Below are positions 31,160 to 39,606 of a DNA stretch of 64,000 nucleotides, in pieces. Position 1 is the stretch's first letter, and every line of letters starts with the position of its first letter. The notes beneath the pieces were generated by a model. The model was given only the letters and a program-made list of their open reading frames with translations, was not told the DNA's origin and ran no database searches. A program made the translations under genes and the position numbers. Source of the DNA: CAG-217 sp963642245 (GTDB taxonomy: Bacteria > Bacillota > Clostridia > Oscillospirales > Acutalibacteraceae); the NCBI GenBank assembly GCA_963642245.1, contig CAVIFY010000003.1, positions 31,513-95,512 of the forward strand, in the 5' to 3' direction.

Positions 31160-31188
31160 TTGCCCGGGGGACGGAATTTTGCTATACT
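31160..31188 (+). promoter_or_regulatory. Promoter of tmk
   Basis: TTGCCC at 31160-31165, 17-base spacer, TATACT at 31183-31188 with a TG extension (TGCTATACT). Back to back with the preceding promoter. Confidence 0.7.
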
Positions 31189-31216
31189 GGGGAGAGAAAC
31201 AAAATGAGGTGGGTAT

Positions 31217-31837
31217 ATGAAACAGGGCAAATTCATCGTATTTGAGGGGCTGGACGGCAGCGGCAAAACCACCCAGCTGGAGCGGCTGGGCGCCCGACTG
31301 GCAGAGAAGCTGGGCGACAGCGCCGTCTACTGCACCCGGGAGCCGGGCGACAGCGCCCCCGGGCTGCTGTGCCAACAGTTCAGCCAAAAAAAGCTGGCCT
31401 TGGCGCCGGAGACGGTGGCGCTGCTGTATGCCGCCGACCGGGTGGAGCACATTGCAAAGGACCTGCTGCCTCGGCTGGAGTCCGGCCAAACGGTGCTGTG
31501 CGATCGGTACTACTTCTCCAATTTCGCCTACCAGACCCTCACCTCCGACTTGGAGGATCTGCTGCGGTATAACGCCTTTGCCCGGCGCACCCTGCGCCCG
31601 GACGCGGTGGTGTTCGTAGATGTGGACCCGGAGGAATGCGCCCGCCGGAGAGCACACCGGGGCGGCGCCGCTGAATTCTACGAAAAAACGGAGCTGGCCC
31701 GCCAGATCCGCACCGGGTATCAGCAGGTGTTTGACCGGTTAAAAACGGAAGAGCATATCCTCACCGTAGACGGCAGCGGCGACCCGGCGCAGGTGGAAGC
31801 CCGCATTTGGTCCGCATTGCAAGGGTATTTTGAATAA
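31217..31837 (+). CDS. tmk: Thymidylate kinase
   Basis: 206 residues, standard length. P-loop FEGLDGSGKTTQ, the DR motif in TVLCDRYYFSNFAYQ and the segment DVDPEECARRRAHRGG (LID region) identify it. It phosphorylates dTMP to dTDP. The ATG at 31217 follows ATGAGGTGGG. It is not linked to holB here, unlike in many Firmicutes, and stands alone before a repeat island. Confidence 0.94.
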   Translation: MKQGKFIVFEGLDGSGKTTQLERLGARLAEKLGDSAVYCTREPGDSAPGLLCQQFSQKKLALAPETVALLYAADRVEHIAKDLLPRLESGQTVLCDRYYFSNFAYQTLTSDLEDLLRYNAFARRTLRPDAVVFVDVDPEECARRRAHRGGAAEFYEKTELARQIRTGYQQVFDRLKTEEHILTVDGSGDPAQVEARIWSALQGYFE

Positions 31838-31849
31838 GGCATTATAGAA

Positions 31850-32122
31850 AAAGCGGGCGGCAATCCTTCCGTCAATGCCTAACGGCATTGCCACCACCGC
31901 AGGTAGTGGGTTTGCCGTAGGCAAACTCGGAGGGATTATGCGGCGGGAGCAAGCCCCCGCCCTACGGATTTTATCACGGGGTCCCCAAAAAGGCATAAGC
32001 CTTTTTGGGGAGAGGAGACATTACGAAATGCGCGCGGGGTAGATTTTTGTTAAAAAATCCGCCACAAGCAATATGGAGTCAATGCCGACGATGTAGGGGC
32101 CGATGCCCACATCGGCACGCAT
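31850..32122. repeat. Intergenic palindrome island 4
   Basis: Gap without a gene. It has a GGGCGGCAATC start, CCTTCCGTC joined to an AATGCC-TAAC-GGCATT palindrome, a GTTTGCC-GTA-GGCAAAC palindrome ending in GGAGGGATTA, a GGGAGCAAGCCCCCGCCC module at 31923-31965, a local CCCCAAAAAGGC/GCCTTTTTGGGG hairpin at 31983-32010, and a GGCCGATG-CCC-CATCGGC module at 32096-32119. Confidence 0.78.
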
Positions 32123-32140
32123 TGATTATACACCCACATA

Positions 32141-32168
32141 AAAAAGAACACCCACAGCGGGTGCTCTT
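32141..32168 (-). terminator. Terminator after the GDPD-like gene
   Basis: Stem AAGAACACCC (32144-32153) with GGGTGCTCTT (32159-32168), one mismatch, followed on the minus strand by T-rich sequence (and T-rich on plus as well). Confidence 0.78.
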
Positions 32169-32180
32169 CTTTTTTTGCGC

Positions 32181-33023
32181 TTATTTATTCTTGCCCCAGC
32201 GGGCGATCACATCTTGCAACTTGTCGTACTGCTTGGTGGTGATATTGTCCGGCTTCATCACCAAAATACGCTTCATGGTGTCTCGCCGATCCACGGTCCA
32301 AACAGAGAGTTTGTACCCGTTCTTGTGCAGAAAGTTGCACAGCCGACCGCCGGCGTACTTATAATTGCAGTTCAGCCCGATGGCGCCACTGTCCTCCAGG
32401 GTCTTGAGCAGCCGCTGCTGGTAATCCTCGGAAAAGATCTGGAACCGGGAGGGAATATAATTAAGATAATAGGGCAGGTCCCGGCAGGTGGACTTCTTCA
32501 CCGCGTTCATATTCCACACTTCCAGCCCGGTCAGGAACACCCGGTCATACAGGTTGTACTCTACCAGCAGGTCGTGGAGGGCGCCCAGCACCTTGGTCTC
32601 CTTAATATCCAAATTCAGCTGAATGGCCGTCGGCTCCAGCAGGGCAAAAGCGTCTGCCAGGGGCACGCCGTCGTTGTTGGTGACCACCAGGTCGTGGGCC
32701 ATCACCAAAACGCCGTTTGGCCGCTGGCGCACATCTATTTCAAACACCTCTACCTGATGATCCACCGCCGCCTGCACAGCCTCCAGGCTGTTCTGCGCCG
32801 TGTCAAACGCGCCGGTATGGGCCGTAATGGTAAATCCGTCCACAAAAGTCAACTTCCTTTCATCATACGAGCGGGTAATAGCATAGTTCGCCACCCCGAT
32901 CACCATAGCCACAGACACCAGAAAGCTGAACACCTGGTACGAAAAATGCTTGGCCCAGGTGGGGGTCATATTCCGTTTTAAGAACCTCTTAAACCGCACC
33001 CAGCGGCTTTGCGGCTGTGCCAT
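32181..33023 (-). CDS. GDPD-like membrane protein with altered catalytic motifs
   Basis: 280 residues. A basic start and one membrane helix (FSFLVSVAMVIGVANYAI, residues about 32-49) put the rest outside. The TIM-barrel of glycerophosphodiester phosphodiesterases is recognisable from VFEIDVRQRPNGVLVMAHD, but the HRG...ENT motif reads AHTGAFDTAQNSLEA, so the catalytic Arg and Glu are replaced by Thr and Gln. It may be inactive or use another substrate. It sits downstream of guaB with a weak hairpin between. The unaltered paralogue at 22089-22967 makes the difference easy to see. Confidence 0.75.
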   Translation of the reverse strand: MAQPQSRWVRFKRFLKRNMTPTWAKHFSYQVFSFLVSVAMVIGVANYAITRSYDERKLTFVDGFTITAHTGAFDTAQNSLEAVQAAVDHQVEVFEIDVRQRPNGVLVMAHDLVVTNNDGVPLADAFALLEPTAIQLNLDIKETKVLGALHDLLVEYNLYDRVFLTGLEVWNMNAVKKSTCRDLPYYLNYIPSRFQIFSEDYQQRLLKTLEDSGAIGLNCNYKYAGGRLCNFLHKNGYKLSVWTVDRRDTMKRILVMKPDNITTKQYDKLQDVIARWGKNK

Positions 33024-33044
33024 AGGCTCACCTCAAAAGCGGAC

Positions 33045-33076
33045 AAATGCCGAGAAACAGCTGGATCTCGGCATTT
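33045..33076 (-). terminator. Hairpin after guaB
   Basis: Perfect 11-base stem AAATGCCGAGA (33045-33055) with TCTCGGCATTT (33066-33076), but the minus-strand tail GTCCGCTTTTG has few T, so read-through into the GDPD-like gene is possible. Confidence 0.6.
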
Positions 33077-33096
33077 GAAACATCATTTTTCTACGA

Positions 33097-34575
33097 TCAA
33101 TCCTGGCGGCTGCCGGAGTAGTTGGGCGCCTCCTTGGTAATGTACACATCGTGGGGGTGGCTCTCCACCAGACCTGCGCCGGTGATCTTAATAAACTTGG
33201 CGTTGGTGCGCAGCTCCGCAATGCTGTGGCAGCCCACATAGCCCATACCGGAGCGCAGACCGCCCATCATCTGGAACACAGTGTCGCCCACCGGGCCCTT
33301 GTAAGGCACACGGCCCTCTACGCCCTCCGGCACGAACTTCTTGGTGCCGTTCTGGAAGTAACGATCGGCAGAGCCTTTGTTCATCGCGCCCAAAGAGCCC
33401 ATACCGCGATATACCTTAAACTGACGGCCCTGGTAGATCTCCGTCTCACCGGGAGACTCCTCACAACCGGCTACCAAAGAGCCGACCATTACCACGGAAC
33501 CGCCGGCCGCAATGGCCTTTACGATCTCGCCGCTGTACTTGATACCGCCGTCTGCAATGATCGGGATACCGTACTTGTCGGCCATCTCCGCCGCGTCATA
33601 AATGGCCGTGATCTGGGGCACGCCGATACCGGCGACCACACGGGTGGTGCAGATAGAGCCGGGGCCGATACCCACCTTCACCGCGTCTGCACCGGCCTTG
33701 ATCAAAGCCTCGGTGCCCTCTGCGGTAGCCACATTACCGGCGATCAGAGAGATCTGCGGGAACGCATTTTTCACCCGCTCCACCGCCTTCAGAATATTGG
33801 CGGAATGACCGTGGGCAGAGTCCAGGATCAGGGCGTCTACCTGGGCATTGACCAGCGCACCGGCACGGTCCATAATGTCATTGGTCACGCCGATGGCGGC
33901 AGCGCACAGCAGGCGGCCTTTCTCATCACGGGCGGTGTTGGGGTACTTCACGCTCTTTTCAATATCCTTAATGGTCACCAGACCGGTGAGCTTACCGTTC
34001 TTGTCCACCAGGGGCAGTTTCTCTACCTTGGAGCGCATCAGGATCTTCTTGGCTTCCTCCAAAGTGGTACCGGCCATTGCGGTGACCAGCTTATCCTTGG
34101 GGGTCATTACAGCGGAGATGGGCACGGAGAAGTCCGTCATAAACCGCATATCCCGGTTGGTGAGAATACCCACCAGGGTGCCGTCCTCCTCACAGATAGG
34201 CACACCGCTGATCTTGTATTTGCGCATTAAATTCTCTGCGTCCTGGGCCAAATGCCGGGGAGAGAGGAAAAACGGATTGGTAATGACGCCGTTCTCCGAG
34301 CGCTTTACCTTATCGACCTCGGTAGCCTGATCCTCAATGGTCATATTCTTGTGGATTACGCCGATACCGCCCTCACGGGCAATGGCGATGGCCATATTGG
34401 ACTCGGTGACCGTGTCCATGGCAGAGGTCATCAGGGGGATATTCAGGGTAATATCCTTGGTCAACTTGGTGGACAGGTCCACTTCGTTAGGCAACACATC
34501 GGACTCTGCCGGGATCAGCAGAACATCGTCAAAGGTCAGCCCTTCTTTTACAAACTTTGCGCCGTATTCGCTCAT
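33097..34575 (-). CDS. guaB: Inosine-5'-monophosphate dehydrogenase
   Basis: 492 residues, usual length. GLTFDDVLLIPAESDVLPNE at the start, two CBS domains at residues about 95-210 (NRDMRFMTDFSVPISAVMTP and ITIKDIEKSVKYPN-like repeats), and the catalytic loop GIGPGSICTTRVVAGIG with the active Cys. The flap and C-terminal part end with HPHDVYITKEAPNYSG. It oxidises IMP to XMP, the committed step to GMP. The ATG follows ACGGAGG. It has its own promoter and is not in a larger purine operon. Confidence 0.97.
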   Translation of the reverse strand: MSEYGAKFVKEGLTFDDVLLIPAESDVLPNEVDLSTKLTKDITLNIPLMTSAMDTVTESNMAIAIAREGGIGVIHKNMTIEDQATEVDKVKRSENGVITNPFFLSPRHLAQDAENLMRKYKISGVPICEEDGTLVGILTNRDMRFMTDFSVPISAVMTPKDKLVTAMAGTTLEEAKKILMRSKVEKLPLVDKNGKLTGLVTIKDIEKSVKYPNTARDEKGRLLCAAAIGVTNDIMDRAGALVNAQVDALILDSAHGHSANILKAVERVKNAFPQISLIAGNVATAEGTEALIKAGADAVKVGIGPGSICTTRVVAGIGVPQITAIYDAAEMADKYGIPIIADGGIKYSGEIVKAIAAGGSVVMVGSLVAGCEESPGETEIYQGRQFKVYRGMGSLGAMNKGSADRYFQNGTKKFVPEGVEGRVPYKGPVGDTVFQMMGGLRSGMGYVGCHSIAELRTNAKFIKITGAGLVESHPHDVYITKEAPNYSGSRQD

Positions 34576-34627
34576 TACATTACCTCCGTTATTGATAAAT
34601 TCCTATTCCGTGAAGAATATTTTTACT

Positions 34628-34656
34628 ATAATAGCACTTTTTGCGCCGCCCTGCAA
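34628..34656 (-). promoter_or_regulatory. Promoter of guaB
   Basis: On the minus strand TTGCAG (34651-34656), 17-base spacer, TATTAT (34628-34633) with TG extension. Confidence 0.68.
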
Positions 34657-34684
34657 GTAGAAAATCCGGCGCAAAAGGTGGTAT

Positions 34685-36526
34685 TTATTTGGTAGAAATG
34701 CTCTTTTTGGCGGACCAGGCGCCCCGATAGGTAACGGTTTTGCCCGCTGCGTCCTTGCGGGTCTTGACCGCCCGCACCTGCACATAATATTTTTTATGGC
34801 GAGAGAGTTTGCTCAATTTCTTCTGCACCGTCTTGCCGGAGCTGACCTTTACCGTCTTGGCCTTTTTCATATCCTTGCGGGTAGAGTAGCGCACCTCGTA
34901 GCCGGAGGCGGTCACCTTTTTCCACTTAACGGTGACCGTGCCCTTACCGGCAGTCAGCTTGGGCGCTGCCGGGGTGACCGGGGTGGTGCAGGTCACATAA
35001 TTGCCGCCGTCCACACCGGCAATGCTGCCCTTGTAGGCCGTAACACGGAAAGTGTAAGTGGCAGCCGGGGACAGACCGCCGATCTTGGCGCTGTTGCCGC
35101 TGACGGTCTTAACGGTGACCCACTTGCCGTTCTTCTTTTGCTGCACCCGGTAGGTGCTGACCCCGGCGGCCTTTTGCCAGCTGAAGGTCAGAGCCTTTGG
35201 CTCCCGCTTGGTGATCTTGATCTGCTGCACCTTGGCCGGGCGAATGGTATAGGTGCGCCCGGTGCTGTCGCCGCCGGTGCCTCGCAGGGTCACGGTGTAG
35301 GTGCCCGGGTTGGTGGCAGTGCCGCCGCTGACAGTGTAGCCGCTAAAAGGCTGCCCGGCGTAGGTGACCGTCAGCTTGGGTCCCTGGGCCTTGCCGTTAT
35401 AGGTGAACTTGGTCTGGCTCAGGCGCACCACCACATTGCCCATATTGGGCAGCAGCGGCTCATAGCTGCGGGCAGCCACCCGGTCCACATAATTGCGGGT
35501 CAGGTCCGTGTCTGCATACACGCCGTCGTCCAGTCGGTGCTCGTGGTAGTCGCTGTCCATAGCCTGCAAGTCCGTATAATTCTTCAAGAAGAAGTTGTAG
35601 ACGATATTGCCCGCGTCGTAGGTATCGTCCCAGGTGCAGTCCACATAGTAGTATTTGCCGCCCACCTGCACCAAATTCCAGGCGTGGCAGCCCTCCTGGG
35701 GATCCGAGTACACAAAGCGCACCGACAGCCCCAGCTCCCGGCACAGCCGATAGTACGCCAGTGCGTACCCCTGGCACACGCAGCGCCCCACATTCAAGCA
35801 GCCGTAGGCGGAGTAGTCGTAGTCGTCGTAGCGGCTGTCCATCTCCATATCATAGACCGTGGCCCGGCACACATCGTCGTGCACTTTCTTTGCCAGGTCG
35901 TAGTCGCTCATTTGGTTCCGATCCACCCGGCTGACATAATTCTGCACATACCGATCCATCCACTGCTCCTCGGCGGCGGTGGTGTAGTAGCCTAGGCCGT
36001 AATAGATCACCCGGTAGTAATATACTCCGTTTTTGCTGCCGTCGGCATACAGCATACCGCTGACGCTGCCCAGCTGCCAGCGCAGATAGTCCCCGTCCCG
36101 GGCAGAAACGGAGTTCTTCTGGGCGGTGGCGTCATTGAGCAGCCCTAAGAACAGCTCTTCTCTCGCCTGCACGGCGCTGTTGCTGCTGCCGGTCAGGCCC
36201 CGCCGATCGGTGGCCAGGCGCAAGACCACCTGGTCGCTGCGCTTTACCATCTGGTCCCGCAGCTGGCGGATCAGGTCGCTTTGGCTGCCGTAATAGGTGT
36301 TGCCGTTGACCGTGTAATTCTTCTCCAGCTTATCCCGGAATTGCAGCTCCATCTTGGCGCTGCTGCCCAGGCGAAAGCCGTAAGTGCTGTGGAACGCCGC
36401 CTTTTCAGGCTGGGCGGCAAAGCACTCTGCCGGCAGCGCACCCAGGGTGCCTACAAGTAATGCAATCGCCAGCAAAAAGCTGGTGAGGGCGGAAAATCGC
36501 TTTTTCATCTTCCTTTTCTTTTCCAT
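34685..36526 (-). CDS. Secreted transglutaminase-like protein with fibronectin III repeats
   Basis: 613 residues. A signal peptide (basic MEKKRKMKKRF, hydrophobic LTSFLLAIALLVGTLGALPA, cleavage near CFAAQ) is followed by a transglutaminase/protease-like domain with Cys251 in RCVCQGYA, His281 in EGCHAWN and Asp296 in YYYVDCTWD. After it come an MBG-like beta domain (residues about 380-450) and two fibronectin III domains. It probably acts on the cell surface as a cysteine peptidase or cross-linker; the substrate is unknown. Start follows AAAAGGAGAAAG. Last gene of the long ftsE run, 12 bases after aroK. Confidence 0.85.
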   Translation of the reverse strand: MEKKRKMKKRFSALTSFLLAIALLVGTLGALPAECFAAQPEKAAFHSTYGFRLGSSAKMELQFRDKLEKNYTVNGNTYYGSQSDLIRQLRDQMVKRSDQVVLRLATDRRGLTGSSNSAVQAREELFLGLLNDATAQKNSVSARDGDYLRWQLGSVSGMLYADGSKNGVYYYRVIYYGLGYYTTAAEEQWMDRYVQNYVSRVDRNQMSDYDLAKKVHDDVCRATVYDMEMDSRYDDYDYSAYGCLNVGRCVCQGYALAYYRLCRELGLSVRFVYSDPQEGCHAWNLVQVGGKYYYVDCTWDDTYDAGNIVYNFFLKNYTDLQAMDSDYHEHRLDDGVYADTDLTRNYVDRVAARSYEPLLPNMGNVVVRLSQTKFTYNGKAQGPKLTVTYAGQPFSGYTVSGGTATNPGTYTVTLRGTGGDSTGRTYTIRPAKVQQIKITKREPKALTFSWQKAAGVSTYRVQQKKNGKWVTVKTVSGNSAKIGGLSPAATYTFRVTAYKGSIAGVDGGNYVTCTTPVTPAAPKLTAGKGTVTVKWKKVTASGYEVRYSTRKDMKKAKTVKVSSGKTVQKKLSKLSRHKKYYVQVRAVKTRKDAAGKTVTYRGAWSAKKSISTK

Positions 36527-36538
36527 TTCTTTCTCCTT

Positions 36539-37045
36539 TTATCGGGCGCAGCGGGCGATCTGCTGGGCCGTCTGCTCCACGGTGTTGTTGTCGCACTTAA
36601 TGACCGCGTCCGCATACCGGCGGTACAGGGGCAGCCGCTCGTTGTACATATCCTGCAAAGTGTAGCCCGCTTGCAGCACCACGCCCCGGCTGTCCAAATT
36701 CTGAATACGGCGGCACATGGTCTCATACTCCAGGTGCAGATAGATCACCTTGCCCAGTCGGTGCAGGTGGTCCATAGCCGCCGGGGAATACACCACGGAG
36801 CCGCCGGTGGCGATCACCGTACCGGCAATATCCAGGGACAAAATGGCCTCCTCCTCTGCCCGGGCAAAGTAGTCCAGCCCCTTTTCGTCAATGATCTGTT
36901 GCAGGCGCTGGCCCTCCCGATTTTGGATCAGCAGGTCCGTGTCAAAAAAATTCTTCAGCAGCAGCTTGGCTGCCACCACCCCGCAGGTGGATTTGCCGCT
37001 GCCGGGCATACCGATCAATATGATATTGCCGCTGTTTGCTTGCAT
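36539..37045 (-). CDS. aroK: Shikimate kinase
   Basis: 168 residues. P-loop IILIGMPGSGKSTCG, FFDTDLLIQ with the shikimate-binding Asp, and VIATGGSVVYSP with the GGG-like turn (here GGS) define the family. The LID Arg region is LQDMYNERLPLYRRYAD. It phosphorylates shikimate in aromatic amino acid synthesis. No other aro gene is nearby; it sits between nth and the transglutaminase gene in the long co-oriented run. Confidence 0.87.
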   Translation of the reverse strand: MQANSGNIILIGMPGSGKSTCGVVAAKLLLKNFFDTDLLIQNREGQRLQQIIDEKGLDYFARAEEEAILSLDIAGTVIATGGSVVYSPAAMDHLHRLGKVIYLHLEYETMCRRIQNLDSRGVVLQAGYTLQDMYNERLPLYRRYADAVIKCDNNTVEQTAQQIARCAR

Positions 37046-37063
37046 TTTCTCTTCCTCAATTCT

Positions 37064-37708
37064 TCACTTTTTGGCAGCCACGCCCACCCGGCGGCAGGTG
37101 CCGTCTGCCAGGGGGCAACGGTCGCACTTGGGGCTGCGTGCCGGGCAAATATCCCGCCCAAACAGCACAATGCGGTGGCAAAAATCCGACCCCATATCCG
37201 GGGGAATGATCTTTTTTAAGGCAAATTCGATCTGCTTGGGGTCTTTCGTTGCCACCAGCCCCAGCCGGTTGGCAATGCGGATCATATGGGTGTCTACCAC
37301 CACGCTCTCCTTGCCGTACACATCGCCCACGATCAGGTTGGCGGTCTTGCGCCCAACCCCGGGCAGGGTCAGCAGGTCCTCAATGGTGTCCGGCACCCGG
37401 CCACCGTAATCGTCCCGCACTTTGCGTGCCATTTCTATGATATTCTCCGCCTTGGTCTTGTAAAACCCGCAGGAGTAAATCAGCTTTTCAATATCCGCCA
37501 CATCGGCGTTGCAGTAGTCCTCCAATGTGGGGTACTTGGCAAACAGCGCCGGGGTCACCAGGTTCACCCGGGCGTCCGTGCACTGGGCAGACAGGCGCAC
37601 CGCCACCAGCAGCTCAAAGGCGTTGCCGGAGAACAGGGAGCACCGCGCGTCCGGGTACAGCTGCTCCAAAGCTGCCGCCACCTGCAAAAATCGTTCTTTC
37701 TTGGTCAT
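37064..37708 (-). CDS. nth: Endonuclease III
   Basis: 214 residues, standard. The helix-hairpin-helix LPGVGRKTANLIVGDVYG has the catalytic Lys, followed by VVVDTHMIRIANRLGL with the catalytic Asp. The 4Fe-4S loop is ICPARSPKCDRCPLADGTC. It removes oxidised pyrimidines and nicks the abasic site. It starts 2 bases after rarA, so both DNA-maintenance genes are co-translated. Confidence 0.96.
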   Translation of the reverse strand: MTKKERFLQVAAALEQLYPDARCSLFSGNAFELLVAVRLSAQCTDARVNLVTPALFAKYPTLEDYCNADVADIEKLIYSCGFYKTKAENIIEMARKVRDDYGGRVPDTIEDLLTLPGVGRKTANLIVGDVYGKESVVVDTHMIRIANRLGLVATKDPKQIEFALKKIIPPDMGSDFCHRIVLFGRDICPARSPKCDRCPLADGTCRRVGVAAKK

Positions 37709-37710
37709 AT

Positions 37711-38982
37711 TTACAGTTTCCTCTTCTTCACCCGCTCCCAGTAGGCGCGAGCGGCCTGCTCGGTCTTGTTGTCGCCAAAATGGTAATACTGGGTGCCCTT
37801 TAGCACATCCGGCAGGTACTGCTGCTCCACCCAGTGATTTTCATATTCATGGGGGTACTTGTAAAACTGGCCTTTCACCTTGGCGTCTGCGCCGTCGTAG
37901 TGCTTGTTTTGCAACCGGCGGGGAATGGGCGAATAATTGCCCCGCTGCACATCCGCCATGGCGGCGTTAATAGCGTCATGGGCGGTGTTGCTCTTGGGAC
38001 TGGTGGCCACCAGCACCACCGCGTCCGCCAGGGGCAGCCGTGCCTCCGGCAGACCCAGCATTTGGGCCGCGTCCACCGCCGCCTTAACGATGGGAATGAT
38101 TTGGGGATAGGCCAGCCCCACATCTTCACAGGCGCAGACCATCAGCCGCCGACAGGCCGAGGGCAGGTCCCCTGCCTCCAGCAGCCGGGCCAAATAATGG
38201 AGCGCTGCGTCCGGGTCCGAGCCGCGCATAGACTTTTGATAGGCGGAAATAATATCGTAATGCTCGTCGCCCAGCCGATCATAGCGAGCGCCGCTTTTTT
38301 GGGTCAGCTGGTCTACCAGCTCCCGGGTGATCTGCTTTTTGCCGTCCGTCTCCCCGGCGGCAAAGTAGCAGTTCTCCACCGCGCCCAGGGACTTGCGCAC
38401 ATCGCCGCCGCCCCGCTCTGCCAGGGTGCGAGCCACCCCGTCCTCGAGCGCTGCCGGGGTGCCGTTCTCCGCCTCCAGCAAACGGAAGCCCCGCTCCACA
38501 GCGGGCACCACATCTGCCGGGGTAACGGATTTGAACTCAAACACCGTGCACCGACTGAGCACCGCCGGGTAGATATAAAAATACGGGTTCTCCGTGGTGC
38601 TGGCGATCAGGGTGATCTTGCCGTTTTCTATGTATTCCAGCAGGGACTGCTGCTGGCGCTTGTTAAAATACTGGATCTCGTCCAAATACAGCAATATGCC
38701 GTTGGGCGCGGACAGGGTGTCCAGCTCTGCCACCAGCGCCCGAATATCTGCCGTTGAGGCGTTGGTGCCGTTGAGCCGCCGCAGGGCGCGGTCCGTGCGC
38801 TTGGCGATAATGGACGCCACCGTGGTCTTGCCCACCCCCGGCGGACCGTAAAAAATCAAATTGGGAATATCGCCGCTCTCGATCAGCTGCCGCAGGGCCT
38901 TGCCGGGCCCCAGCAGGTGCTGCTGGCCCACCACCTGGTCCAGGCTTTCCGGGCGGATACGGTCTGCCAGCGGATTGGTCAT
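37711..38982 (-). CDS. rarA: Replication-associated recombination protein A (AAA+ ATPase)
   Basis: 423 residues. PLADRIRPESLDQVVGQQHL at the start, Walker A FYGPPGVGKTTVAS, Walker B LLYLDEIQYF and sensor region STTENPYF. The C-terminal tetramerisation part ends near HYFGDNKTE-like YYHFGDNKTE. It acts at stalled replication forks. Its start overlaps the queH stop by four bases (ATGA). Confidence 0.95.
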   Translation of the reverse strand: MTNPLADRIRPESLDQVVGQQHLLGPGKALRQLIESGDIPNLIFYGPPGVGKTTVASIIAKRTDRALRRLNGTNASTADIRALVAELDTLSAPNGILLYLDEIQYFNKRQQQSLLEYIENGKITLIASTTENPYFYIYPAVLSRCTVFEFKSVTPADVVPAVERGFRLLEAENGTPAALEDGVARTLAERGGGDVRKSLGAVENCYFAAGETDGKKQITRELVDQLTQKSGARYDRLGDEHYDIISAYQKSMRGSDPDAALHYLARLLEAGDLPSACRRLMVCACEDVGLAYPQIIPIVKAAVDAAQMLGLPEARLPLADAVVLVATSPKSNTAHDAINAAMADVQRGNYSPIPRRLQNKHYDGADAKVKGQFYKYPHEYENHWVEQQYLPDVLKGTQYYHFGDNKTEQAARAYWERVKKRKL

Positions 38983-39605
38983 ACCGGTTTCTCCTTCTCT
39001 TGCTTAGAATACACGCAGCCGCAGAAGTTTTGGCGATACAGGCCGTACTCCCGGGACAGCGCAATGGAGCGCTTGTACCGCTCCTGCTTCTTAAAATCCG
39101 AGGGCAGCCAGGCCACCCCGTACTGCTCCCCTACGCTCTGCCCAATGGCGTTGATCTTTTGGGCGTCCTTTAGGGGGCTGATACTCAGGGTGGTACAGAA
39201 GTAGTCAAAGCCCATTTCCTTTGCCAGCGCCGCCGTCTTTTCCAGTCGCTGGCGATAGCAGCGCATACAGCGGGCGCCCCCCTCCGGGCAGTCCTCATAC
39301 CCCTTGGCAACAGCCGCAAAGGCCGCCGGTTCGTAGTCCCCGGCGATCAGCTGCACCGGGTGCACCGCCGGTTGCTGCTCGATCAACCGCCGCTGCTCCG
39401 CCAGCCGCTTTTGGAACTCCCCCTCTGGGGCAATATTCGGATTATAATAAAAGACCGTGATCTGAAAATACTGCGACAGCCACTCCAGCGTGGCGCTGGA
39501 ACAGGGGGCGCAGCAGCTGTGCAGCAGCAGGGTAGGTACCCGCCCTGCCGCCGTTTGCTGCCGGATCACGGCCATACACATACGATCGTAATTGATTTTG
39601 TTCAT
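38979..39605 (-). CDS. queH: Epoxyqueuosine reductase QueH
   Basis: 208 residues. The pattern LLLHSCCAPCSSATLEWL, then GARCMRCYRQRLEKTA and the end YRQNFCGCVYS carry the Cys pairs that bind the 4Fe-4S cluster and the second metal site of QueH. It makes the last step of queuosine in tRNA wobble position 34, replacing the cobalamin enzyme QueG. It starts 1 base after the first M23 gene and overlaps rarA. No other queuosine gene is in the window. Confidence 0.92.
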   Translation of the reverse strand: MNKINYDRMCMAVIRQQTAAGRVPTLLLHSCCAPCSSATLEWLSQYFQITVFYYNPNIAPEGEFQKRLAEQRRLIEQQPAVHPVQLIAGDYEPAAFAAVAKGYEDCPEGGARCMRCYRQRLEKTAALAKEMGFDYFCTTLSISPLKDAQKINAIGQSVGEQYGVAWLPSDFKKQERYKRSIALSREYGLYRQNFCGCVYSKQEKEKPV

Positions 39606-39606
39606 G

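Noticed and set aside
31983..32010. Terminator of tmk
   Set aside because: The CCCCAAAAAGGC/GCCTTTTTGGGG hairpin is perfect but lies 150 bases after tmk inside a repeat island and is not followed by a T tract.
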